Of a DNA stretch of 64,000 nucleotides, positions 35,178 to 44,411 are shown one piece after another. How positions within the stretch are numbered: the first letter of the stretch is position 1; the number at the start of each line of letters is the position of its first letter. The notes under the pieces are model-generated. The model saw only the letters and a list, made by a program, of their open reading frames with translations, searched no databases and was not told where the DNA came from. The translations under genes and the position numbers were made by a program. The DNA comes from Streptomyces fructofermentans (lineage in GTDB: Bacteria > Actinomycetota > Actinomycetes > Streptomycetales > Streptomycetaceae): NCBI RefSeq assembly GCF_014651055.1, contig NZ_BMWD01000006.1, forward strand, positions 133,792 to 197,791. The letters run 5' to 3'.

Positions 35178-35676
35178 CCGTGCCCGCGAGCAACTGACGG
35201 AGCAGGTCGGCCAGTTGGCCGGCCTGCTCCTCGTCGAGCGCCGACAGGGCCTCCGTCTGGAGGGCGAGCCCGGCGCCGACCGCCTCGTCGACGACGGCCA
35301 ACCCCTTGTCGGTCAGCGTGACTTGAAGGGCCCGGCGGTCGTGGAGGTCGGGCGACCTGCGGAGCAGGCCCGCCCGTTCCAGCTTGTCGAGCCGGCCCGT
35401 CATGCCGCCGGTCGTCAGCATCAGGGTCGCCGAGAGCTGCCGGGGCGAGAGGGTGTGCGGGGCGCCGGAGCGGCGCAGCGTCGCGATGACGTCGAACTCG
35501 CCGCGTGAGATGCCGAATCGGGCGTACGCCTTCTCCATCCGGTCGCCCATGGTCCTGGCGAGCCGGTAGACGCGGCCGAAGACCTCCATCGCGGCCGTGT
35601 CCAGATCGGGCCGGACCGCGGCCCACTGGTCGACGATCGCGTCGACGGGGTCCCGGGATGCCTTGGGCGTGCTCAT
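35161..35676 (-). CDS. MarR-family transcriptional regulator
   Basis: A 171-residue MarR protein: winged helix around FGISRGEFDVIATLRRSG, LSPRQLSATLMLTTGGMTGR (recognition helix) and the wing DLHDRRALQVTLTD. It is divergent from the DMT transporter gene with a perfect palindrome between them, and its 3' end overlaps the end of the converging monooxygenase gene by 17 bases. It likely represses the transporter in the absence of ligand. Confidence 0.94.
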   Translation of the reverse strand: MSTPKASRDPVDAIVDQWAAVRPDLDTAAMEVFGRVYRLARTMGDRMEKAYARFGISRGEFDVIATLRRSGAPHTLSPRQLSATLMLTTGGMTGRLDKLERAGLLRRSPDLHDRRALQVTLTDKGLAVVDEAVGAGLALQTEALSALDEEQAGQLADLLRQLLAGTVNPPS

Positions 35677-35733
35677 GAGGGCGAGTATCCGCCGCGGTGG
35701 CGCCGGACCGCAAGAAAGTAGCTTGACGGAAAG

Positions 35734-35751
35734 TAGCTTAGCGCTAAGCTA
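35734..35751. promoter_or_regulatory. MarR operator palindrome
   Basis: TAGCTTAGCGCTAAGCTA is a perfect 18-bp palindrome; an extra AAAGTAGCTT half-site precedes it at 35715. It lies between the divergent marR (start 35676) and transporter (start 35800) genes. Confidence 0.8.
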
Positions 35752-35799
35752 TTTCTGCACTCGCCCGCGCCAGCCCATCTCCCCTCGACGGAGTCGGTC

Positions 35800-36813
35800 A
35801 TGAACCGCGTCGCCACCACCCTCCTCACCGCCCTCGCGCCCGTCTCCTGGGGCTCCACGTACGCGGTCACCACGGAGTTCCTGCCGGCGGACCGCCCTCT
35901 GTTCACCGGGCTCGCGCGCGCCCTGCCCGCCGGACTGGTGCTGCTCGCCCTCGCCCGCAGGCTGCCCCGCGGTGCCTGGTGGTGGAAGGCGGCGACGCTG
36001 GGCCTGCTCAACATCGGCGCCTTCTTCCCGCTGCTGTTCCTCTCCGCGTACCGCCTGCCCGGCGGCATGGCGGCGGTCGTCGGTTCCGTCGGCCCGCTCT
36101 TCGTCGCGGGCCTCGCGGTGGCCCTGCTCGGCGAGCGCCCGACCCTGCGTACGCTGCTCACCGGGGTGGCGGCGGCGCTCGGGGTCAGCCTCGTCGTCCT
36201 GAAGGCGGCCGGAGCGCTCGATGCCGTGGGACTGCTGGCGGCCCTCGCCTCCACCGCCTCGATGTCGGCGGGGACGGTGCTGACGAAGCGGTGGGGGCGG
36301 CCCGAGGCAGTGGGCCCACTGGCCCTCACCGCCTGGCAGTTGACCGCCGGCGGGCTGCTGATCGCGCCGGTGGCCCTCCTGGTGGAGGGCGCGCCGCCCG
36401 CACTCGACGGCCGGGCGGTCGGCGGCTACGTCTACCTGGCACTGGCGAACACGGCGGTGGCGTACTGGCTCTGGTTCCGGGGCATCGGCCGGCTCACCGC
36501 GACCCAGGTCACCTTCCTCGGCCCGCTGTCCCCGCTGACGGCGGCCGTCATCGGCTGGGCGGCGCTCGGCCAGGCGCTGAGCCCGGTGCAACTGGCGGGC
36601 ATGGCACTGGCCTTCGGCGCCACGGTGTTCGGGCAGCTCGGCGCGCGGCCGGGCGCCCTGCCCGCGACCCGCTTCCCCGGCCCGCGGGGCGGCGTGCGAG
36701 ACGGGGTTCGGGAAGGGGCGCGCGAGGGTGCTGGCGGGGGCGTGCCGCGGACCGCCCGCGAGGACCTGGCGCGTGCGACCCACCAAGGCCGAACCGATGC
36801 GGCGCGCCACTGA
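35800..36813 (+). CDS. EamA/DMT-superfamily exporter
   Basis: A 337-residue integral membrane protein with ten hydrophobic segments in two EamA repeats, as in YdcZ/RhaT-type metabolite exporters. The first repeat carries APVSWGSTYAVTTEFLP and the second AYWLWFRGIGRLTATQVTFL. After the last helix (about residue 285) a Gly/Arg-rich hydrophilic tail follows, which looks low complexity and may not be functional. ATG 35800. Regulation by the divergent MarR is inferred from the palindrome. Substrate unknown. Confidence 0.88.
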   Translation: MNRVATTLLTALAPVSWGSTYAVTTEFLPADRPLFTGLARALPAGLVLLALARRLPRGAWWWKAATLGLLNIGAFFPLLFLSAYRLPGGMAAVVGSVGPLFVAGLAVALLGERPTLRTLLTGVAAALGVSLVVLKAAGALDAVGLLAALASTASMSAGTVLTKRWGRPEAVGPLALTAWQLTAGGLLIAPVALLVEGAPPALDGRAVGGYVYLALANTAVAYWLWFRGIGRLTATQVTFLGPLSPLTAAVIGWAALGQALSPVQLAGMALAFGATVFGQLGARPGALPATRFPGPRGGVRDGVREGAREGAGGGVPRTAREDLARATHQGRTDAARH

Positions 36814-36842
36814 GTCGACGCCACGGGCCGGAATCCTGCATG

Positions 36843-36914
36843 GGGCCGTAACTCCGCGCCGGGCCGTAATCCCGCGCCGGGCCGTAATCCCGCGCCGGGC
36901 CGTAATCCCGCGCC
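36843..36914. repeat. Four tandem 18-bp units GGGCCGTAATCCCGCGCC
   Basis: Units start at 36843, 36861, 36879 and 36897; the last three are identical, the first differs by two bases. Degenerate versions continue downstream. Not CRISPR: no spacers. Confidence 0.9.
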
Positions 36915-37080
36915 GGGCCGGAAACCCGTACGGGCCGAAAAGCCGTGCCCGGCCTGAATCCCGTACGAGGCCGAGGCCACCGGCGGGAGGAGGGTCGGCC
37001 GTGCGGCGCGGACCGGCAGGGCCGACCGGCAGGGCGGACCGGCCGGGGGCGGGAGGCCGTCGGGGCGGCGGACGCCGTTC

Positions 37081-37130
37081 GAGGGTGCCCGAGGGCGTCT
37101 GGGGGTGCCCGAGGGCGTCTGGGGGTGCCC
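37081..37130. repeat. Tandem 20-bp units
   Basis: Units of GGTGCCCGAGGGCGTCTGGG type begin at 37084 and 37104 with a partial third at 37124. Non-coding. Confidence 0.8.
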
Positions 37131-37319
37131 GGGGGTTGCCCGGGGTCGCCGGAGGGACATCACTCCGGCATATTCACTCCGCTGTGCCTCCGACGCGGCC
37201 GCCACAACGGCCCCTTGACACCCTGACCCGGCCCGTCGAGCCTTGACGGGGCACGGACCCCGGACGCCCCGGGTTGCAGATGGGAACGCTCAACAGCCGT
37301 ACAAGGGTGAGGAGTTGGC

Positions 37320-38612
37320 GTGAGGGTCAAGGGTGCCGGCAGCCGGGGAACCCCCTATCCCACCGTCGACGAGCTGACACGCGAGGCGCGCGCGATGGTG
37401 GCGGCGCGGCCCGACACCGTGCGCCTGCGGACCGTCGGGACCTCACGCGCCGGCCGCCCGCTCCGGCTCCTGTCCGCGGGGCACGGCCGCCGTCAGATCC
37501 TCACGGTGGCCGGGGCGCACGCGAACGAACCGGTCGGCGGCGCCTCCTCACTCGCCCTCGCCGCTGACTTCGTGCGCGATCCGCGCGTGCTGGACGAGCT
37601 GGACTGCACCTGGCACTTCCTGCTCTGCCTGGATCCGGACGGTACGACGCTCGGCCAGCGCAGGCTCACCGAACACCCCGCCGGGACCCCCACCCTGGAC
37701 GGCTACTACCGGGGCTTCTACCGTCCCGCCTTCGTGAGCCAGCCCGAGTTCCCGCCCGTGTCGACCGATCCGCACCTGCCGATGCCCGAGTCGCGGGCGC
37801 TCATCGGGCTCATCGACGAACTGCGGCCCGTGCTGCAGTTCTCCCTGCACGGCGTCGAGGTAGGAGGATCGTTCCTGCAGCTGACCCGCCCCGTGGCGGG
37901 GGCGGCGCGTGCCTTCCGGTCCGTCGCGGCCGAGCTCGGCATCCCGCTGGAGTACCGGCCGTTCGACGGGATGGGCTGGTTCGTCGACAGCCCGGGGGTG
38001 CTCGTGCTCCCCGACGGCAGCCCCACCGACGAACGCGACCCCTCCGGCTACACGTCGCAGGCGACCTGGATGTACGCGATGCGCCACGGGACCGTGACGG
38101 CGGTCGTCGAGGCGCCGTTCTGGAGCGTGGCCGCCGTGAGCGACCCGAGCCCCGTCACCCGGCCCGAGCAGGTGATATCGCGGGCCGCCGAGATCCTGCT
38201 GGGCCGTGCCAAGCAACTGGAGGAGGTGCTCGGCGGGCTGGCCGACCGGCCGCCGCGCGACGCGCGCCGACTGGCCTTCCACACCGCCGCGCGCGAACTC
38301 ATGGACATCGGCCCCGGAGTGGTGGACACCTGGAACACGCACGACGCGCACGGCCTCGGCGACGCCGAACTCGCCACGACCGTCGGCAACTCGGTCTCCC
38401 TGGGCATCGCGGCCCGCCGCATCCCGCTGCGCGCCGCCGCGATGATGCGCAGCGCCCTGGACGAGCCGTCCGAGGGCGTCGACACCCTGGTGCGCGAGTG
38501 GAGCCGGGAGCTGCGGGCCACCTTCGGCACCCGCTGGGTACCCGTGCACCGGCAGACCGCGCTGCACACCCGCACGATGATGCACCTGGCCCGGCAGCTC
38601 CTGAGCCCGTGA
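37320..38612 (+). CDS. M14-family metallopeptidase (zinc carboxypeptidase-like)
   Basis: A 430-residue enzyme of the carboxypeptidase/AstE superfamily. Zinc ligands are the HxxE motif in VAGAHANEPVGG (His67, Glu70) and the downstream His in FSLHGVEVGG (about residue 182). The candidate catalytic Glu is in AVVEAPFW (about residue 263). There is no signal peptide, so it acts in the cytosol. GTG 37320 follows GAGGAG. The C-terminal 150 residues are helical and specific to actinobacterial members. The gene may be monocistronic. Substrate unknown. Confidence 0.82.
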   Translation: MRVKGAGSRGTPYPTVDELTREARAMVAARPDTVRLRTVGTSRAGRPLRLLSAGHGRRQILTVAGAHANEPVGGASSLALAADFVRDPRVLDELDCTWHFLLCLDPDGTTLGQRRLTEHPAGTPTLDGYYRGFYRPAFVSQPEFPPVSTDPHLPMPESRALIGLIDELRPVLQFSLHGVEVGGSFLQLTRPVAGAARAFRSVAAELGIPLEYRPFDGMGWFVDSPGVLVLPDGSPTDERDPSGYTSQATWMYAMRHGTVTAVVEAPFWSVAAVSDPSPVTRPEQVISRAAEILLGRAKQLEEVLGGLADRPPRDARRLAFHTAARELMDIGPGVVDTWNTHDAHGLGDAELATTVGNSVSLGIAARRIPLRAAAMMRSALDEPSEGVDTLVREWSRELRATFGTRWVPVHRQTALHTRTMMHLARQLLSP

Positions 38613-38861
38613 CGGTCCCGCCGGACGGCGGCCTGCGTACGGCGTGCGGCGGCGGGCGTGAGGCGTGCGGCGGGCGAGCAGGCCCCCCGGGGACAGGGCG
38701 GCCCCGCGCGCTCGGGTCCCCCCGCGACACCACACCCACCGGCCGCCCCGCCCCACCGGCCGCCCCGCCCCGGAGCCGGGACTCCGCAGCGCCCGGACCC
38801 GGCAGCGCCCGGACTCCGCAGCGCCCGCTCGGCGCAGGATCCGCACGCGGCCGGTCCCCGC

Positions 38862-38921
38862 GCGGCAAGGCCCGTACGCGGCAGGGCCCGTACGCGGCAA
38901 GGCCCGTACAGGGCAAGGCCC
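38862..38921. repeat. Tandem 16-bp units GCGGCAAGGCCCGTAC
   Basis: Units start at 38862, 38878 and 38894 with one or two substitutions, and a partial fourth at 38910. Confidence 0.85.
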
Positions 38922-38942
38922 GAGCGCCGCATCACGCGCGGA

Positions 38943-38973
38943 AGGGGCGCCCCGCGTGATGCGGGACGCCCCT
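38943..38973 (-). terminator. Terminator of pepN
   Basis: AGGGGCGCCCCGC pairs with GCGGGACGCCCCT with one mismatch around a 5-base loop, 30 bases beyond the pepN stop. It may also serve the converging M14 peptidase gene. Confidence 0.7.
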
Positions 38974-39002
38974 CCTCGTACCCCGAAGAGCGGGGGAGCC
39001 GG

Positions 39003-41579
39003 CTACCGGGCCGCCGCAGCGTCCGCGGCCTGTGCCTTCAGCGCGCGCTCGATGCCCGAGCGGGACTCGGAGACGAGCCGGCGCAGGGCCGCGCCCGGCT
39101 CGGCGGAGGCCAGCCACTCGTCCGTCAGCGCCAGGGTGTCCGCGGAGACCTGGATCGACGGGTAGAGCCCGACCGCGATCTGCTGGGCCATCTCGTGCGA
39201 GCGCGAGTCCCAGACGTCCTTGACCGACGCGAAGTACTTCTCCGTGTACGGGGCGAGCAGTTCACGCTGGTCGGTCTGGACGAAGCCGCCGATGACGGCC
39301 TCCTGCACGGCGTTCGGGAGCTTGTCGGACTCGACGACCGAGGCCCAGGCCTCCGCCTTCGCCTCCTCGGTCGGGCGGGCTGCTCGGGCGGTCGCCGCGT
39401 GCCGCTCACCGGCCGCGGTCCGGTCGCGCTCGTACTCGCCCGCGATCTCCGCCTCGTCGAAACGCCCGACGGTGGCGAGCCGCTGGACGAACGACCAGCG
39501 CAGCTCGGTGTCGACGGCCAGGCCCGGGACGGTCTCCCGGTCGTCGAGGAGGCCCTCCAGCAGGTCCAGCTGCTCCGGCGTGCGGGCCGTGGCCGCGAAG
39601 GCGCGCGCCCAGGCCAGCTGGTGGTCGCTGCCGGCCTCGGCGGACCGCAGGTGGGCCAGCGTCGCGTCCGTCCAGCGGGTCAGCAGCGCCTCGCGGGTGG
39701 TCGGGTCCGCGTACAGCTCGATGGCGAGCTTCACCTGGCGGTGCAGCGACTGCACGACACCGATGTCGGACTCCTTGCCGATGCCCGACAGGACGAGCGA
39801 CAGGTAGTCGCGGGTCGCGAGTTCGCCGTCGCGGGTCATGTCCCAGGCCGAGGCCCAGCACAGGGCGCGGGGCAGCGAGGCCTCGAAGTCGCCGAGGTGC
39901 TCGGTCACGAAGGCGAGGGACTGCTCGTCGAGGCGGACCTTCGCGTACGAGAGGTCGTCGTCGTTGAGCAGGACCACGTCGGAGCGGTGCTTGCCGACGA
40001 GCTGCGGCACGGCGGTCAGTTCGCCGTCCACGTCCAGCTCGACGCGCTCGGCGCGGACCAGCTTGCCGCTGCCCCCGTCGAGGCCGTACAGGCCGACCGC
40101 GATGCGGTGCGGCCGCAGCGTCGGCTCGCCCTTCGCGCCGGCGGGCAGGGCGGGGGCCTCCTGGCGGATCGAGAAGGAGGTGATGACACCGTCGGCGTCC
40201 GTCTCGATCTCGGGGCGCAGGATGTTGATGCCGGCCGTCTGGAGCCACTTCTGCGACCAGGTGCCCAGATCGCGCCCGCTGGTCTCCTCCAGCGCGCCGA
40301 GCAGGTCGGACAGACGGGTGTTGCCGTACGCGTGCGCCTTGAAGTAGGCCTGCACGCCCCGGAAGAACTCGTCCATGCCGACGTACGCGACGAGCTGCTT
40401 GAGGACGCTCGCGCCCTTGGCGTACGTGATCCCGTCGAAGTTGACGAGGACGTCGTCCAGGTCCCGGATCTCCGCCATGATCGGGTGGGTGGACGGCAGT
40501 TGGTCCTGCCGGTACGCCCAGGTCTTCATGGAGTTGGCGAACGTGGTCCAGGAGTGCGGCCAGCGTGACCCGGACGCGTACGCCTGGCAGGCGATGGACG
40601 TGTAGGTGGCGAACGACTCGTTGAGCCAGAGGTCGTTCCACCACTCCATCGTCACGAGGTCGCCGAACCACATGTGGGCCAGCTCGTGCAGGATGGTCTC
40701 GGCCCGGACCTCGTACGCGGCGTCCGTCACCTTCGAGCGGAAGACGTACTGGTCGCGGATGGTGACCGCGCCCGCGTTCTCCATCGCGCCCGCGTTGAAC
40801 TCCGGGACGAACAGCTGGTCGTACTTGCCGAACGGGTACGCGTAGTCGAACTTCTCCTGGAACCACTCGAAGCCCTGCCGGGTGACCTCGAAGATCGCGT
40901 CCGAGTCGAGGAACTCGGCCAGCGAGGGCCGGCAGTAGATGCCGAGCGGCACCGACTGCCCGTCCTTCTCGTACACGCTGTGCACGGAGTGGTACGGGCC
41001 GACGATCAGCGCGGTGATGTACGTGGAGATGCGCGGGGTCGGCTCGAACTCCCAGACGTCGTCCTTGGGTTCGGGCGTCGGCGAGTTGGAGATGACCGTC
41101 CAGCCGCTGGGCGCCTTCACGGTGAACCGGAAGGTGGCCTTGAGGTCGGGCTGCTCGAACGAGGCGAAGACGCGGCGGGCGTCCGGCACCTCGAACTGCG
41201 TGTAGAGGTAGGCCTGCTGGTCGACCGGGTCGACGAAGCGGTGCAGTCCCTCACCGGTGTTCGTGTAGGCGCAGTCCGCGACGACCCTCAGGACGTTGCG
41301 GCCCTCCAGCAGGCCGGCCAGCGCGATCCGTGAGTCCTGGAAGACCTCGGCGGGGTCGAGCGCGTCGCCGTTGAGCGTGACTTCGTGGACGGCCGGGGCC
41401 ACCAGGTCGATGAAGGACCCGGCGCCGCCCTCGGCCGAGTCGAAGCGCACCGTGGTCACGGACCGGTAGGTGCCGCCCTCCTGCGCGCCGGAGAGGTCGA
41501 GATCGATCTCGTACGAGTCAACGCTGAGCAGCTTCGCCCGCTGCTGTGCCTCTTCGCGGGTCAGGTTTGTGCCAGGCAC
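39003..41579 (-). CDS. pepN: Aminopeptidase N (M1 family), first paralogue
   Basis: An 858-residue cytosolic zinc aminopeptidase that removes N-terminal residues from peptides. The exopeptidase motif GAMENAGA lies near residue 262 and the zinc site HELAH is at 298-302 with the third ligand Glu at 321; the transition-state Tyr region (YAKGASVL) follows. The ERAP1-like C-terminal helical domain is complete. ATG 41579 is followed by the typical PGTNLTREEAQQRAKLL. It is divergent from the DUF1203 gene. A second protein of the same length is encoded at 53305-55881. Confidence 0.96.
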   Translation of the reverse strand: MPGTNLTREEAQQRAKLLSVDSYEIDLDLSGAQEGGTYRSVTTVRFDSAEGGAGSFIDLVAPAVHEVTLNGDALDPAEVFQDSRIALAGLLEGRNVLRVVADCAYTNTGEGLHRFVDPVDQQAYLYTQFEVPDARRVFASFEQPDLKATFRFTVKAPSGWTVISNSPTPEPKDDVWEFEPTPRISTYITALIVGPYHSVHSVYEKDGQSVPLGIYCRPSLAEFLDSDAIFEVTRQGFEWFQEKFDYAYPFGKYDQLFVPEFNAGAMENAGAVTIRDQYVFRSKVTDAAYEVRAETILHELAHMWFGDLVTMEWWNDLWLNESFATYTSIACQAYASGSRWPHSWTTFANSMKTWAYRQDQLPSTHPIMAEIRDLDDVLVNFDGITYAKGASVLKQLVAYVGMDEFFRGVQAYFKAHAYGNTRLSDLLGALEETSGRDLGTWSQKWLQTAGINILRPEIETDADGVITSFSIRQEAPALPAGAKGEPTLRPHRIAVGLYGLDGGSGKLVRAERVELDVDGELTAVPQLVGKHRSDVVLLNDDDLSYAKVRLDEQSLAFVTEHLGDFEASLPRALCWASAWDMTRDGELATRDYLSLVLSGIGKESDIGVVQSLHRQVKLAIELYADPTTREALLTRWTDATLAHLRSAEAGSDHQLAWARAFAATARTPEQLDLLEGLLDDRETVPGLAVDTELRWSFVQRLATVGRFDEAEIAGEYERDRTAAGERHAATARAARPTEEAKAEAWASVVESDKLPNAVQEAVIGGFVQTDQRELLAPYTEKYFASVKDVWDSRSHEMAQQIAVGLYPSIQVSADTLALTDEWLASAEPGAALRRLVSESRSGIERALKAQAADAAAAR

Positions 41580-41691
41580 GCGGTCATCTCCTCGTTATGT
41601 GTGGGTTGCGCCATCCTTCCACGGGAGCTGCGGGGAATGCGATGTCCGTTTCCCGCCGGTGGCCGGGTCCCCGGACGGCGAGGCTGGTGAC

Positions 41692-42180
41692 ATGGCGACA
41701 CACACTCCGCGACCCGTCCCGCCCGAAGCACTCGAGGAACTGCGCGTCACCGACGACGCGGGGCGCGTCGCGCGTCCCCTGACCGACGAGGAGGGCGGCG
41801 CCCCGCTGCGCTGCTGCCTGCGCCGCAGCAGGCCGGGGGAACGCATCGCCCTCGTGTCGTACGCCCCGTTGCGCCGCTGGGCCGCGCTGACGGGTGCCGA
41901 TCCGGGCGCCTACGACGAGCAGGGGCCGGTGTTCGTCCACGCGCTGGAGTGCGAGGGCCCGGAGACGGAGGCGGTCCCGTTCACGGGCGCCCACCGGACG
42001 GTGCGGCGGTACGCGGCCGACGGCCGGATACTCGGCGGCCGCCTGGTCGGGGCGCCGGCGGCGGAGGCCGACTTCACGGCCGCGTTCGCCGAGGCGTTCG
42101 CCGACCCCGAGGTGGCCGCGGTCCACGTCCGCGCCGTCGAGTACGGCTGCTTCCTCTACGAGATACGCAGAACCCCCTGA
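41692..42180 (+). CDS. DUF1203 family protein
   Basis: A 162-residue soluble protein. The features PLRCCLRRSRPGERIALVSY and GPVFVHA followed by a Cys are those of DUF1203, a family of unknown function found in many bacteria. No signal peptide. ATG 41692, 113 bases from the divergent pepN start. Other in-frame starts upstream would overlap the divergent promoter region. Confidence 0.82.
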   Translation: MATHTPRPVPPEALEELRVTDDAGRVARPLTDEEGGAPLRCCLRRSRPGERIALVSYAPLRRWAALTGADPGAYDEQGPVFVHALECEGPETEAVPFTGAHRTVRRYAADGRILGGRLVGAPAAEADFTAAFAEAFADPEVAAVHVRAVEYGCFLYEIRRTP

Positions 42181-42217
42181 CCCCCCGCACGACAAACCAC
42201 CACCCACCCCCGACGAC

Positions 42218-42463
42218 GCGGCACCCCAGGCCCCCACCTCGGGGGCGCGAGGAACGGCGCGCTCACCCACAACGGCGCGGCACCCGAGGAACGAGGCGCC
42301 CCAGGCCCCCACCTGAGGGGCGCGGGGAACGGCGCGCTCAGCCACAAGGACGCGGCACCCGAGGAACGAGGCGCCCCAGGCCCCCACCTCGGGGGCGCGG
42401 GGAACGGCGCGCCCAGCCAGAACGGCGCGGCACCCGACGGACGAGGCGCCCCAGGGCCCCCGG
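42218..42463. repeat. Three tandem copies of a 75-bp element
   Basis: The anchor GGAACGGCGCG recurs at 42251, 42326 and 42401, exactly 75 bp apart, in a unit of the form GCGGCACCCGAGGAACGAGG, then GCGCCCCAGG, a CCCCCACCTCGGGGGC hairpin and GCGCGGGGAACGGCGCG. It resembles GGGGCGCGGGGAAC repeats familiar from intergenic regions of Streptomyces chromosomes (recollection). Confidence 0.85.
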
Positions 42464-42479
42464 GCCGCGGCACGCAACG

Positions 42480-42510
42480 GGGGGCGGCCACCGCAAAGGT
42501 GACCGCCCCC
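42480..42510 (-). terminator. Terminator of asd
   Basis: GGGGGCGGCCACC and GGTGACCGCCCCC pair over 12 of 13 positions around a GCAAA loop, 24 bases after the asd stop. Confidence 0.75.
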
Positions 42511-42533
42511 GGAAGGCAGGAAAGACCGCGGCC

Positions 42534-43861
<1,328 letters not shown>

Positions 43862-44410
43862 GTGCTGCGCAGAATGGCCCGCCGCGTCCAGGGGGCCGGG
43901 GCCGGGGGAGGCCCCGACGACCCACTGGACGCGGCTCAGGAGCGCCGGGTGCGGGCGGTGCTCGCGCTCGGCGGGGTGCCGCAGGCGGACCTGCCGGACG
44001 GGGTGCAGCAGGTACGCCTGCGGCTCCTGGAGCGCGCGGCGAGCGGCACGGAGGCCCCGCGTGACGTGTCCGCGTGGGCCGCGGTGGTCGCCTCGAACCT
44101 GGCGATGGACTGGCACCGGGCCAGGCGCCGCCAGGAGCGGATAGGCGAGCGCCTGGCCTCGCTGAGGCACGCGGAGCACCCGGAGCACTCGACGGGCGAC
44201 GACACGAAGGTGCTGTCCCTCGCCGTGGCCCAGGGCCTGGACGAACTGCCGGACGCCCAGCGGCAGATCCTCGTGCTGCGCTTCTACGCCGACCTGCCCG
44301 TGCGGGGGATCGCCGAGGAGCTCGGCATTCCGGAGGGCACGGTCAAGAGCAGGCTGCACACGGCGGTCCGCGCGCTGCGCGCCCGCCTGCACGAGGACGA
44401 GGTGGTGTGA
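43862..44410 (+). CDS. ECF-type RNA polymerase sigma factor
   Basis: A 182-residue sigma-70 family protein with region 2 (WAAVVASNLAMDWHRARRRQ) and region 4 (LPDAQRQILVLRFYADLPVR then GTVKSRLHTAVRALRARL). GTG 43862 lies 5 bases after GGGGAGGGG; GTG 43856 is an alternative. Upstream residues in the open frame are not sigma-like. The next gene starts 1 base after the stop and encodes a single-pass membrane protein, so the pair looks like an ECF sigma factor and its controlling partner. Confidence 0.9.
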   Translation: MLRRMARRVQGAGAGGGPDDPLDAAQERRVRAVLALGGVPQADLPDGVQQVRLRLLERAASGTEAPRDVSAWAAVVASNLAMDWHRARRRQERIGERLASLRHAEHPEHSTGDDTKVLSLAVAQGLDELPDAQRQILVLRFYADLPVRGIAEELGIPEGTVKSRLHTAVRALRARLHEDEVV

Positions 44411-44411
44411 C

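Larger units (their letters stand above)
36814..37319. other. 506-base gap with two tandem repeat arrays
   Basis: No supportable gene. The left part contains 18-bp tandem units (36843-36914, degenerating to about 36960), the right part 20-bp tandem units (37081-37130). The segment 37150-37310 presumably contains the promoter of the M14 peptidase gene. Confidence 0.5.
38613..39002. other. 390-base gap between converging peptidase genes
   Basis: No supportable gene. It contains GC-rich simple sequence, a 16-bp tandem repeat (38862-38921) and the pepN terminator hairpin (38943-38973). Confidence 0.6.

Noticed and set aside
36843..36960. Possible CRISPR array
   Set aside because: Units are contiguous 18-mers with no unique spacers and no cas genes.
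41470..41691. Upstream in-frame extension of the DUF1203 gene (ATG at 41470)
   Set aside because: It would overlap the pepN start and the divergent promoter region; the DUF1203 homology begins after ATG 41692.
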